Assembly (NCBI GenBank): GCA_013397865.1
Contig: VZTI01003648.1
Location: 723,946-787,945 of the forward strand
Direction: 5' to 3'
Length of the DNA: 64,000 nt
DNA from: Struthidea cinerea
Lineage: Eukaryota > Chordata > Aves > Passeriformes > Corcoracidae
The notes beneath the pieces were generated by a model. It ran no database searches and was not told the DNA's origin. It saw nothing but the letters and a program-made list of their open reading frames with translations. A program made the position numbers and the translations under genes. Positions within the stretch are counted from its first letter, which is position 1, and the number at the start of each line of letters is the position of its first letter. Of the stretch, positions 13,727 to 25,230 are shown one piece after another.

Positions 13727-14130
13727 CTAACCACCAGCAGCACAGCAGGACCCAAAATCCACAATATTGTGATCACTGCAGGCAAGACTGCCACTAGCCG
13801 AGCTACTACAGGTACTATTGGTTTGTGAGTAGCAAGTCCAGGAGCGCCTCATTCCTGGCTGCCACATCCAACACTTGCACGAGGAGCAGTCCTCTACACA
13901 TTCCAGGGACTTTATGGATGACCTGTGAGCTGCTGTATCATTCTTCCAACAAACACCTGGGTAGCTGAAGCCACCCATAAGGACGAGGTTCTGAGGACTC
14001 GGAGCTTAAATGACTCAAATATTGCTTTGCTGGCCTTATCATCTTGGTTTGGAGGTCAGTAGCAGATCCCTACTGTAATATGCCCCCTTGGAGACAACCC
14101 CTCTGATCTTGGATCAGAGGCATCTGACAG
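13727..14130 (-). mobile_element. CR1-type LINE endonuclease-domain remnant
   Basis: The minus-strand translation from 13978 reads MGGFSYPGVCWKNDTA, then SLECVEDC, then SDHNIVDF. These are the conserved blocks of the CR1 apurinic endonuclease (GDFN..D.CW, FLECVED, SDHE.VEF). Upstream, a broken frame gives VGICY.PPNQDD, matching the block before it. A frameshift or substitution disrupts the middle. It is a dead fragment facing the older remnant just to its left. Confidence 0.7.
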
Positions 14131-15810
14131 GACTTCCACCATCATCACAGTTGGCTTCTACACATTCAAGGTTCTCCTTAACACAGAGCAAAGCCACAGC
14201 CAGGCACCAAGGACTTGTCTTTGCCTCTGGCGTCACGACAGGACGCCTGACTTCAGGCAAGCTGCGTTAATTCCTCCCTATCAGCCCGCCCAGAGGCTGC
14301 TTGCTTTTCTGCCACATGCTGCTTTCCTCTCTGGATCTCGTCACAGCTCTGCTGACAGCTTACGTGCAGGGCAAGAGGGCAGTGACCAATTTCAAGGCTG
14401 GTTGCACGTGGTACTCGTGTTTCGGGGGCCGAACCGAGGATGGTCCCCCACTCGCATTGAATACGTGAGAACAAGCCTCAGCAGAGGTCAACCCCCAGCT
14501 GTGGTCCCACAGCTTGCTGGGCACCCTCAGGACACCAGTGCCAGCAGGGTCCACACACAGATCCAACTCCTGGGTCACGGAAAAACACTGGGTTTGTGAC
14601 GTTTGCACCCCGAGGGCAGGGCTGGCTCACTGCCCCGCTCAGCTGCCATGCATGCAGTGGGCACCACAGCCTGCCCGAGGCCTCCCGGGATGGCTGTGCT
14701 GGGAATCCCAGCACTCCTCCACGTGCCCGTGCAGGCTTCCCGGATGTGGCTGAGGTACCACCAGCCCTTAGGATACCTTTGGGGGAAATAAGGTTTTTGT
14801 GAAATGCTCGTCGGGACTCAGACGCGAGCATTTTGTTCAAGTTGCTTTCCAGTTTCCGGAAAAACGTAAGAATGCTGATGGTTGTGGCTGTTTGATAGAG
14901 CTGTGGTCATTCTCTCCTGAGCTCCTGGAGGAGCCAATCCTGCACTGCAAACAGCACCAAGGCCAAGCACCAATAATCCCAAGCGGTCCTGCTGCCTGAC
15001 ACAGAACCCATTACAAGAGAAAGCCCCACAACACTTGTTCTAGGGATAGTCGTCCACACTCCACCCAGGAGCAGGAACCCACATGCTCCTCGCCACCTGC
15101 CTCAGATTAAACTCTCTTTAGGAGGAAAGGACCAATTCACCGCATCGCCTCCTCCACTCCCACCACAAACACCACCCAACATCGCCACATCGTTGGAGGG
15201 GAAGGGCTGTCTTTTCACAGTGGCCTCATGGAAGCACCTAGACATGGCCCCACAGCACAGACACCATCCCCAGCGAGAGAGGCCTTGGGGAGACGACGGC
15301 AGCAGGAAGAGGCGTGCTGGATCGGGCACACACAGCAGAGAACTCCAGGGCTGCGGGAGGGAGCAGAGGGCTGCCCGTGAAGCTGATTGAAGGAGGCATG
15401 CGGGGAGACAAACAAGGGAAGCATGGCCTCTGGCTCGGCAGGGACTACCTGACCTCTCCCGCAAGGGCCACAGCAGCTTTCGGCTGACGCCGGCAGCGAG
15501 CCTGCGTCCCGAGAGCTGCTGCTGTCTGGCAGAGATGGCAAGCAGCAAAGCCCTAATCCGAAAGGACAGCTGGACCACAAAGCTCCCCGTGCTTCTCTGC
15601 CAAGCCAAGACGTGGGAGCCAGGGCCGGGACCCCTTTCTTCTGCACTGCTCTTCCCCCAGCCTTGGTGCACGTCCTGAGAACCGCTGCCCGTTCTCAGAG
15701 GGGACAACAGCCTACAGGGAGCTGTAACCCTCCCAGTGCTCAGCAGGGACACCCCGGCTCGCTCTGCTCCACTTTTAGGATTGGCACAGATCTTGCCTCC
15801 CGTGCGTGGA
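14131..15810 (-). other. GC-rich non-coding stretch
   Basis: A 243-codon open frame on the minus strand (15102-15833) is present. It shows no domain, has low-complexity composition, and its 5' end overlaps the start of a CR1 fragment at 15811, so it is judged a chance frame in GC-rich DNA. Confidence 0.6.
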
Positions 15811-15991
15811 AAGCGGCGTGGCCAGCAGGACAAGGGAGGGGATTCTTCCCCTCTACTCTGCTCTTGTGAGACCCCACCTGCGGTGGTCCAGAGCTGGGGG
15901 TCCCAGAGCTGCAGCGTTTGGGGCTGCCAGCGTAAGGAAAATGGGGACCTGTCGGAGAGAGCCCAGAGGAGGCCATGGGGATGATCAGAGT
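15811..15991 (+). mobile_element. CR1 LINE fragment (reverse-transcriptase C-terminal region)
   Basis: Contains GCGTGGCCAGCAGGACAAGG, CTCTGCTCTTGTGAGACCCC, and a final segment ending GGGGATGATCAGAG. These match CR1 ORF2 near its 3' end. It is cut short before the 3' untranslated region. Confidence 0.75.
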
Positions 15992-17890
15992 TTTAGCGTT
16001 TTTGCCAGGAATTTAGGAGACGAACGGGAACTTCAACAGTTTCTGCTTTCAGATAGTTGCTTATTAAGTCTTATTAGAGAAGAAAAGTCACTTACGTGAC
16101 CTAGACACAGCACAGCGCAGAGAATGCAGGAGAAGCTCGCATTATTAAGATTAGACAGTCTTTTTAAAGGTAAATTATCTAATAAAAACGTAAAACAAAA
16201 GATATTTTCACTTTTTTTACTCATGTTCTACAACCCACTTTGTCACGTACACAGCACCTCTGTACACCACAACACATACAGAGCACCTCTGCTCTGCAGA
16301 CCCAGGCAGCATAGGGAGCCCTGTGCCACCAAGAACCGATCCACAAATTTAGCATTTCTTACAGCACCTCAGCCCTAAAGCATCATTTCTTTCTGCCAAA
16401 CAGCCAAAGTCCACACACACTTGAAATTTAACACAAAATAAGGTGAATGTTCCCAAAAAGCTCCTGCAGGGGCCTGGCTTGGAGCTTGTGTTAGCACTAG
16501 CGATTCAACCCATGAACCTTCCTTTTCACCCCCTCAGGGAGGGCAAATCCAAGCAAGTCCCATAAACTTCCTGACTTATATGACAATTCTCATGTTGCTT
16601 AAGCATAATGGGCCATCAACTTTCCCCTGGGACAAATTTGTCCTGGCAAACTGTCTTTTAGTGCTCTACATCTTGGGGGAGCTGATAGCATTTAGGGTTT
16701 GTTTTAATGGGAGTCGGTAGCCATGATCAATTGTAAAAGCTCTATTTCCACGGAAATGGGGATTTAATAGATTTTTGAAAATGCTGGTTATTGACCCAAT
16801 GGGCCTTAATGGCTTAAAAACCATCTGATTGTAGCATGTGTGAGCAAATGCCTATGATTTTCAAATGAATACTGGAATAGGTAGTAAAAACCCATTTAAG
16901 TTGCAGGAACCTGGTCAACAGGGAGTTTCCATTTGCTTGTTGGGGTTTTCTATTTCTATCTGAGTGAATCACGGCCGTCCCTTCCTCGGAGAGGCTCACC
17001 ATTTCCTCACGGCTGAGGTCATCCTCGAGCACGCGGCCCGCCTGAGCCCCACGAGGGGACAGGGATGTCTTTCATTAGAGCAGCCGGGCTCCCAGATGCT
17101 TCCACGGTGGGAGCGGAGCACGCACGGACCATCGCTCACGGATGACGCGCCCCGTTGCTCGCAGGAAAACTCCTTGGGAGCTGAAGAGACACGTGTGCCT
17201 CAGACTCTCGGGTTCAAACCCAGCCTGCAGGCTGACAATCCCTCAGGGAAATTCCCAGGCAGAAACCTTGGTTTGTCTGGGGCTAACACACATCAAAAAC
17301 ATCCACGGGGGTGAACTCCAGAGGAATGCGCTAATTGCTCAGAAGCAATCTTGGAAGCAACAGACAGGCTAAACCCTGACATTTGTTCCACAGAGCCTGT
17401 GAGCACCGACTGAAGCCCCCCTGCCCCCGCTAGGGCATGTATTTAGGGTTATCACCCCCAACAGCCCTCCGAGGACTACAAAGGCTGCAGTTATTCCCCA
17501 TTTTCCCCGATCGCTGGAGCAGCTCCTTGCTGACTGCCTTTTTTGCGAGCCTGCACGAACACAGAGGCCCAAGATTTTTACCTGTGGGTTCAGCCACTAC
17601 AAAGAGGAGATCCAAGGACGCACGTGCAGTACAGCAGGGCTGGGTGAGGTAAAGCAGAGTACTCCCTCAGAGTAAAGCAGAAAAAAAAAATCCCAAGGAC
17701 CTGAAAACTCCCAGATTTCAAAGGGACGTCTGTTCTCCTGATCCCTCCAACCTTCCCCTTCAAAAACCCAGTGAAGCAGCAAGGAGAGAGTTCAGAGCCA
17801 CAGCCGCTCCTCGTCATCAGTGGAATAAGCAAAGGAGACAAATGCTGCTTCCACCCCAGTAATGTGTCTCCCACTCCCATGCTCAGGTCT
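15992..17890 (-). other. Presumed intron; AT-rich patch then CpG-rich patch
   Basis: Bases 16400-16960 are AT-rich and free of recognised repeats. Bases 16970-17165 are CpG-rich, with a minus-strand frame reading LEDDLSREEMVSLSEEGTAV. No splice-bounded exon could be defended there. Confidence 0.5.
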
Positions 17891-18043
17891 CATGGATTGG
17901 TTAGGTTGGAAAAGACCTGACAGACCATCTCATTGCACCCCTCTGCCATTGGCAGGGACGCTTTCCATTAGACCAGGTTGCTCCAAGCCCTGTCCAATCA
18001 GTCCTTAAACACTTCCAGGGATGGGGCAGCCACAGCTTCTCCG
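17891..18043 (-). mobile_element. CR1 LINE 3' end fragment
   Basis: Reverse complement of the CR1 3' end: GGTTAGGTTGGAAAAGACCT, a GGCAGGGACGCTTTCCATTAG block, then CACTTCCAGGGATGGGGCAG. It is internally broken by small deletions. Confidence 0.88.
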
Positions 18044-21000
18044 ACACATCATCCTTGAAAACACGGGAAGAGCTGCAGTTGCACGGAGTTAGTCGAAAAA
18101 ATTCAAAAGAAAGAGTTGGAGATCCAGTTTGGAACCACTTAGGGGAAGGAAAAGAGCCCTGCCTGGGAGAAAGGCAATGACACAGCAGCTCAGGGAAGGA
18201 GGGGAGTCCAGCCTTGCCCTCCAGAGCCCAGCACAGGCAGCATCCCAGCGCCAGCACCCACCAACAACCTGGGAGAGACTTGCTAACCATGGCACAGGGT
18301 AAGCACTCGCCTTCCTTCGGCAATACCAGTGCTGGCTGGAGTTGCACAGAGTGTGGGAGAGAGGGCAAGCAAGAAGCAGCAGGGGAAATGAAGAAATATG
18401 TTTGCAGCCCTGTGCGGTTTTGGGAGGCAGGACTCAACGGTGGCGAGTTATTCTAGAGCCGGCTCCAAGCTAAACAAAGTCAGGGATGGCTCCCTTTCTG
18501 CCTGGATTGTTTGTTTCAAGGCAAAATAAAAAAAAAAACCAAAACCATCCCAGGCCAGGACCAAGTTTTACAGGTCTTCTCTGCCTAAGGTTGCACTGAT
18601 CAGCCCTGTCCCGCCTAACCCCCAAGAGCAGACCTGTAAATCAGTTCTCTTCCTTTCTGCCTACAGCAAAAAGATTAAAGCAACATCCCAGGCTTGGGGG
18701 GGGCCTTATGGTTTCTGAACACAGCCCAGGGTTGCCAGGAACCCAAATTTCACTATCAATTTTTATAGTGCAACTCACAACCTGCCGAGGTCAGGGAGAG
18801 GGGATAACACCAGCGGGCGCAGCTCTCCTGGGCTCCCCCGCCACGGTGTGGGCTCCACAGGGCTGAGCAGCGTCCTGAAAGCCCTCCAGGCAGGGGGGAA
18901 CGGGGCAGCTTTTGGGCCTGCCTTGAGCCAGCACAGAGCAGCTCCATCTCCTTTCCCTGAACGCCTCTCCTCCCTACCCAGGGAGCGGGAGGGCAGCATT
19001 AATGGCAGCACCGCATTGCTGCGCAGCTGGGGGGAAGATGCCCAAGACTTCCGTGCCTCAGTTTCCCTGGGTGACAATTACCTTTGCCCACAGCACGGGC
19101 AGGCGTCTGCAAACGTCCTGAAAGATGCGATCTCTGCCGTGCAGGGTTTCCACAGGAGCTCAGAGGAGTTAGGCACCCACAGCTCACTGCTGCTCAAGGG
19201 AAAGCAAGTGTCCAGCTCTTCCCAAGTGCCCTCCTCCTCTCCCACAGCACCCTGCTTCTCACTGGGCAGGTCTCAGCTACCGGGAAGAGGGAGAGCTGTG
19301 GACTGGGCGAGATGGGGAAGGTGGCCCCAGAGCAGAGGTGGCAGTGAGGAGGTGCCACAGGCTGCCTGGGCTGGGACTGGCGCACATCACCTGCAGCATC
19401 AGGCCTCCGAGAGGGAGGCCGCGGAGATCTGCGCTAGAACCAGTCCAGGCTGCAGAGAAACACAGACTAACGTCTATCAGAAGGCAGCCTGGTCACCTCC
19501 TGACAGAGGGCATGGCTGGCAAACAGGGGCCAGACCACAGACTAGTTTCTGCATGGATGCAGAAGGCAGAACCCCAAGCTTGAGGCCGTCTCCAAAAACA
19601 GCCGAGGTGGCAAAAAAAAAAAAATCAGTCTCTGTCCCTCATCCAGCCTCCCTGAGAAACAGGGCAGCAGAAAAGGCACCACAGACACTGGGAGGCTGGG
19701 GAAGGATTCCTGCTGGCGCCAGACGAGCCTGCAGCCGGCTGCAATGGGCATCCCCATCCCTCAGCAGGGCAGCACAGGCCAGCAGCAGAAGGCAACAAAA
19801 GGGTGGCAGAAGAGCAGGGTGCCCCCCTTCCAGTCCCTGGCCCGTCACTTCTGTGCAGACTCCTGGGCACTGGCAGGATAAGGACGCTTTAACAGGCCTG
19901 ACACCAGTGGATCAATGAGCTGAGCAAGGATGATGCTCCCGGGGCATTGAGCTAACTGCTCAAGAGGAACCACTCAGCCCTGTGGTCAATAAGTCCCTCC
20001 TCATGCTCTCTGCACCACGATGGCAATGCCTCATCTTCCCAAAAGACCCAAAACTTTGCTACATTCACCCTAAACTCCTCACTGAAGGACAAAAACTTGC
20101 AACCATGATATTGGTCAGGAAAGGCATTGAGACAGAGGAAAAGAAAATAAATATATTCAAGCCAAATGTCTCCAAGTTGCTTTTTATATGCATATATTTA
20201 TTTTTTTTTAGGGTATAACCAAGTCCCAAGCCTCCAACTTATTTTTAGATCCAGGCAACTGGGTGTCCCAGCCAGAGCACAAAGTGCACAAGCCAGTATT
20301 CTAAAAATGCCTTCCTCACAGATATAAAAAGGACACGAGACAATTTACTGGGGAAATTCTGTAGTGTAACAATCATACATTAACAGAAGAAAAACAAAAA
20401 TCCAAGGCTGCCTTTCATCCCTGGCACAGCCCTTGGGAGGCAGCAGTCACAAACACTCAGCATCCTCATCCTTCTTAAAGCCTCCAAAGCAAGTCCTCTG
20501 CTTCACACCATCTCAGTGGCTTTGGGTGATGCTGGACCCAATCCCTCTCACCCCACTGCCCTCCGGAAAGGGGCCATTTGATTTCCTAAATAACAGCGGT
20601 GGCTGGGCCAAGGAAAACTAAAAGCAGCGTGTTCACTCAAGCACTCCCGTGGCCATAGCTCAGGCTGCCAGCCCAGCGCAGATCAAATCGCCCCGGAGAC
20701 CCCACCAGCCCCAGCCCACGGGGCGTCCCCCCAGATGGCCGCCGAAATCCCGCCACCTCGGTTCTCGGGGTCTCACGGGCCTGGCCAGGGCCTCGGCTGG
20801 CGTCCTCCACCCACAGGCAAGGGCACAGCGGGATGAGGAGGAGCCCTGGGGAGGCCTAACAAAGAGTGACCCCTCCCAGCCGTCGGACACACGCTGTTCC
20901 TTCACAATGGCCGTCCCAACACAATCGGCCCCCCTCAAGTGAGCCCCCGAGCCGGCGGTGTTGGCTAGAACAATAGCTCACATCTGGGACAGCTGTTTTC

Positions 21001-23774
21001 CCCGAAAGCAGCCGGGCTGCCTACAGCCACTGGGCAGGGGTCCTGCGCCCTCGCTCACACGCGGATCATGTTCTCCCTCTCCCACGGAGACGTGGTCGCC
21101 CCTGGGGGGACCTAGCAGGTTCCTCCAGGCTGACAGGAAGGCTTGCGGGAGCGAGCGAGAGAGACTCATCCTCCCGCAGAGGCCTGTTGGAAATTAACCC
21201 CCGAGCCTTCGACCTGGGCAAGACAAGGAGCGCATTGCTGCAGTGTTATTCCCTAATTTAGCACCCGAAAAAAGCAGGGAAGATCTGTGCACATCACCAG
21301 GATGGGAGTGGGAGCCACCCCTTGGGGCTGGACACCGCTACGCTCCGGTCGGGGTGACACGGCAGAGCTCTGGCCCCAGCAGGAGGGGGGTATCACATGG
21401 AGCCCTTCGAAAGCGCTCCCGAGAGCCTGCACGGCCCCTCGGCACCTTAGTGCTTGGTTATTTCCCTCTAGAATGGGGTCACTCCCGCAGTCCCGCTGCC
21501 CTCCAGCTGCTGGATGGGCTGAGTCAGACCCTGCCCTGCCACATGTGCCTCGCAGGGGGTGTCCGTGCTGGAGCTGCTGCCACCACCTCCCCTGCCACAG
21601 CAGTGCAGTCTCCCACCATCCCAAGTCCTCTCCCTCGGGAGCAAAATCCCACTGCTGGGCTCCTGTGACTCAGGGGTGGTAACACGCCAAATACCCTCCC
21701 CAGTGAGGGAGCACCCATCTGCAGACTGTCCAACGCTTTGAGGAGGTCAGAAGCAAATCTGGGGTCTTCACCCCCAGGCTAGGGCTCTGGGTGGGCTGAG
21801 GCATGTTCACACGGATGCAGCCTCCAAATCCCACCACAAGCAGGCGACTCGGGAGGCATCCTGCCCACCCGATACCATGGGCTCTACCAAAGACATTCCC
21901 TCCTGTTTCTGCTAAGTTTTAAAACTGTTAACCCACAGGAAAGCTCAGGGAGAAGGCACTTTCCTACTAGGATAGGAAAAATTTTCCACTGAGCTCAAAG
22001 CCAAGTGCTCATGAAACTTTAAAGCAGCCACCAACAAACCATCAGGCTCCAGCAAAAAGTCCCGTTTACTCCTGCACCCCCACAGCCCCAGCAGGGATCC
22101 TAGAGGGCAGAAGCAGCAAGCCCAGAAGCCAGTGAACCCATCACTGCCACTGCTTTTGGTGTCTCCAAAGCACTCCCCTCCTCACCCCTTCAAAGCCCAG
22201 CACTTGAGGCTTGGCTCTTTGGATACACCAGGACAATATTTGGCCAGACGTGCCAGGAGGACTCCAAGAGGTGCCAGAGGGAGCTCTAAAGCAGCCAGAG
22301 TTCGGGTCCTGAGCAGAGAACCTCCTAACCATGCTTTCCTCATGGGACCAACATGGTCTCTGCCACTCCACAGGCAGTGAAAATCCCTGAGAACACCCTC
22401 TCCCACACACCCTTCAAGTACCCAACCACCACCACCAGCAGCAGGCACCTACCATCTCCAGTTGAATCTGTTCTCTGCAACAGCACCAGCAGCCTGAGGT
22501 TGTACCCAAGGCTTTTACTTTTGCAATAACTTTGCCCACTTCCCCAGTAAGAAACGCCTGCTAAGGTTTCCTGCAGCAAGGGAAGAAGAAAGGGGAAGGG
22601 AGCAGCTAATTTGAATGCTGTTTTACCACCTGGTTGGGATTAAGGTGTGGGCGGGTCAGCTCTGGCCCCTCATTGCCTCACCTGCTCTCAATTTGATGCC
22701 CTCAGGTCCAACCACATTCAGCTGAACCTCCCCTGACAAGGGGCTGCTCAGGTGCCCAGGGATAGCTCAGAGCAGTTCCTTCTTCCTCAGGGGCTGTCCA
22801 GCAGAGACTTTTAGTGAGGTCAATCTGGATCAGCTTTTGAAGACAAAGCTTGAACTGCAGGAGGTTCCCAAGCAGCCTTAACCCAATTAAGCACCGGTCC
22901 CTTAGGAGGGAGGCCAGCTAAGCTTGCGTTAAAGCCCATCAAGTGTCCAGTTAATCAGGTACGTTTTAACATCCCAGCCTCGCTCCTGCCAGCAGAGGCC
23001 ACCAAGCCTGGAGACACCTCGTCCTTTTTCACCTCCTTTTGTCGCTTTGGTTATTTCTGCCATTACTTTGGGCAGCAAGATGAAAGGCCCAGCAGCTCTG
23101 CCCTCGCCCACTTTGCTCTCCAGACTCCCCTCCGGTTTTTCTTTCACATTAACTGTGTCACACACCAGATTCTCATTGACTAAGTGCCCGAGGGGGAACC
23201 CTCGCTGAGTGTTAATTGCTGCTAATGAGCTGTTGCTGCTTTCCTTCCAAGAGCACCAATTACAGCAGCACTCAGGCTCTTCGAGAAGATGGGAGCCTGC
23301 AGCAAATCAAGGCAAGTTTCACTCCAGACCCTGACACTGGACTGCCAGCACCTCCTGGAAAACGTTTGAAGCCAGGATAAAGCGGGGTGGACGATGATAG
23401 TCAGTAGCTCTCCTGATGTTGCCTGTCCCCTTGTTCCTCATAAGGTGGAGCAGGGGTGAATGAGAAATCTGTGGCTTGCTTCCCACGGCTCCTGCTGGGG
23501 TGCCTTGCAGGGATGTCTGCACACAGCTCCTCACCCGAGTTCTTGCTCAAGTCCCCCTCCAGCCCCAAACACACAGTCCCGCTGGTGGGTTTCGCCCGTG
23601 GGTGGTGGCCCGGCTGGCTCCTAGCACAGCAGGACTTGTCTTGCTCCATGTGCTGCCAGAGGAGGTGCAGGAGGGACTCAGCGATGTCTTTCGGTGGCCG
23701 CTGACATCATTTCAGCATCGAGCCTTATCCCAGCTCTGCCTCGGCCGCAGCTGGCTCCGTTCCCACCAAGTTTT
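18044..23774 (-). other. Presumed intron; long GC-rich stretch without a recognised gene
   Basis: Contains the longest gap-free open frame in the window (18848-19918, plus strand, 356 codons). It is rich in Ser, Arg, Gly and Pro, ends with a lysine run where it crosses a poly(A) tract (19609-19624), and matches nothing I know. CpG-rich patches occur at 20640-20950 and 21020-21450. An AT-rich motif cluster lies at 23190-23270. Confidence 0.55.
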
Positions 23775-24059
23775 CACAGAGCCCTGGCATGGTTTGGTTT
23801 GGAAAGGACCTTAAAGATCAATCCATTCCAACCCCCTGCCACGGGCAGGGACACCTTCCACTAGCCCAGGGTGCTCCCAGCCCCGTCCACCCTGGCCTTG
23901 GACACTTCCAGGGATCCAGGGGCAGCCACAGCTCCTCTGGGCACCCTGTGCCAGGGCCTCCCCATCCTCCCAGGGAAGAATTTCCTCCTAATATCTAATC
24001 TAACCCTGACCTCCTTCAGCTTAAACCCATCCCCCCTTGTCTGTCACTACACACCCTGG
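23775..24059 (-). mobile_element. CR1 LINE 3' end
   Basis: Clean match to the avian CR1 3' region on the minus strand: GGTTTGGTTTGGAAAGGACC, GGCAGGGACACCTTCCACTA, CACTTCCAGGGATCCAGGGG, and CTCCTAATATCTAATCTAAC. It is truncated at its 5' side, as is typical for CR1. Confidence 0.95.
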
Positions 24060-25130
24060 TAATAAAAATAATAATAATCCTTCTTTCCAAACCTCGTTTC
24101 CCTCCCCTGGGTGAGGGTATAAGCTGGCACCAGCTGTAGCCCTGGAAGTTACCGAGATGTTCACCAGCTAAGAAGCACTGAAGCCACTGCTGTTCCTCAG
24201 CCCTTCCCTCTAACTTACCTCTCCCTAAGATGCAGCCCAAGAGGGAATTTCAAACCAGGGATGCATTAAGATGGAAAAAAGCTTTTGCTGGAGTGCTTAC
24301 AATTGTGAGGGACAAGACACGGTATTGAAACCCTTCACCAAAATATACTGGATCTGTCTACAGTGCTGGTAAGAAGTTGCCCAGTGTCTCACTCTGACTT
24401 TCTCAATTCAGTTATTTTTGGCCGTGCTAAGAAACGTTCACATCCAAATCACTCTTTGTGAAAGCCTTGAAATGGAAAGGAGATGACTTAATCCACGAAA
24501 AAAGATCCCAAGATTTTTGGTCTTGCCATCTTGATCTGAAAGGAGATGCGGAGATCACCTGCAGTGGGGAGGCCTCCCTCTCCCCTGATTCCCCCAAAGC
24601 CACAGCTCCCTCCTGGGCTCTGGCACAGGTGTGGGAAGGCAGAGACGTCTGGGTGAGCAGCAGCCAGCGTGCTCTCCTTCAGCTACAGACCCAGAGCTGT
24701 TGTTCGCATCAAAGCACCTGGCTCCTATTGTGCCGCCTTTCTGCAATTTGTTAAATTTCATTTCACGTTATTTCTCCCGTTCTGGCTTCCACCCTAAAAA
24801 TCCTTCTGTAAGGTCGCCAGCTGCCCTGCTCGTTTAAGCACAACACCTTAGAGCAAACGCAGCAGCACTCCCTCAGCGGGAGCTCGGCCTGAACAAAACC
24901 CCTCAGGCTGAGGTCCCCTGCCTCCGTGTCTTGGGGTTCACCCACCAATTTTGGGGGACCAAACCTGCCACCGACCTGGCCGCGCTCCTCGGCAAGCACG
25001 AGTCCACCTCGGTTTTTCCCAAACACACGCCACTCGTTTCCCAGTGGTTTCCCCACGAATGTTCTTCCCCAGAAACCATCCTCAGCAGGGATGAGCACAG
25101 GGAGGGTGGGTGTCCACCAGCACCGCCAGA
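24060..25130 (-). other. Presumed intron, nothing recognised
   Basis: Lies between two CR1 fragments. Frames are short and domain-free. Confidence 0.6.
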
Positions 25131-25230
25131 CTGGATGGGGCTCTGAGCAATGTGGTCCAGTGGAAGGTGTCCCTGCCCACGGAACTGGATGCACTTAAAG
25201 GGCCTTCCCACCCAAACCATTCGGTGACTC
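25131..25230 (+). mobile_element. CR1 LINE 3' terminal fragment
   Basis: CAGTGGAAGGTGTCCCTGCC followed by CACCCAAACCATTCGGTGAC, the last ~100 bp of CR1 in forward orientation. The usual terminal ATTCTATG repeat is degraded. Confidence 0.85.

Noticed and set aside
15102..15833. 243-codon minus-strand frame
   Set aside because: No recognisable domain, overlaps a CR1 fragment at its 5' end, low-complexity composition.
17190..17240. GGGTTCAAACCC as the T-arm of a tRNA
   Set aside because: The five-base stem does not pair fully around the loop, and no A-box, acceptor stem or anticodon arm can be built upstream.
18848..19918. 356-codon open frame on the plus strand
   Set aside because: Its composition is biased (Ser, Arg, Gly, Pro), it runs through a poly(A) tract giving a lysine run, it shows no domain and no splice or promoter context, and GC-rich DNA yields such frames by chance.
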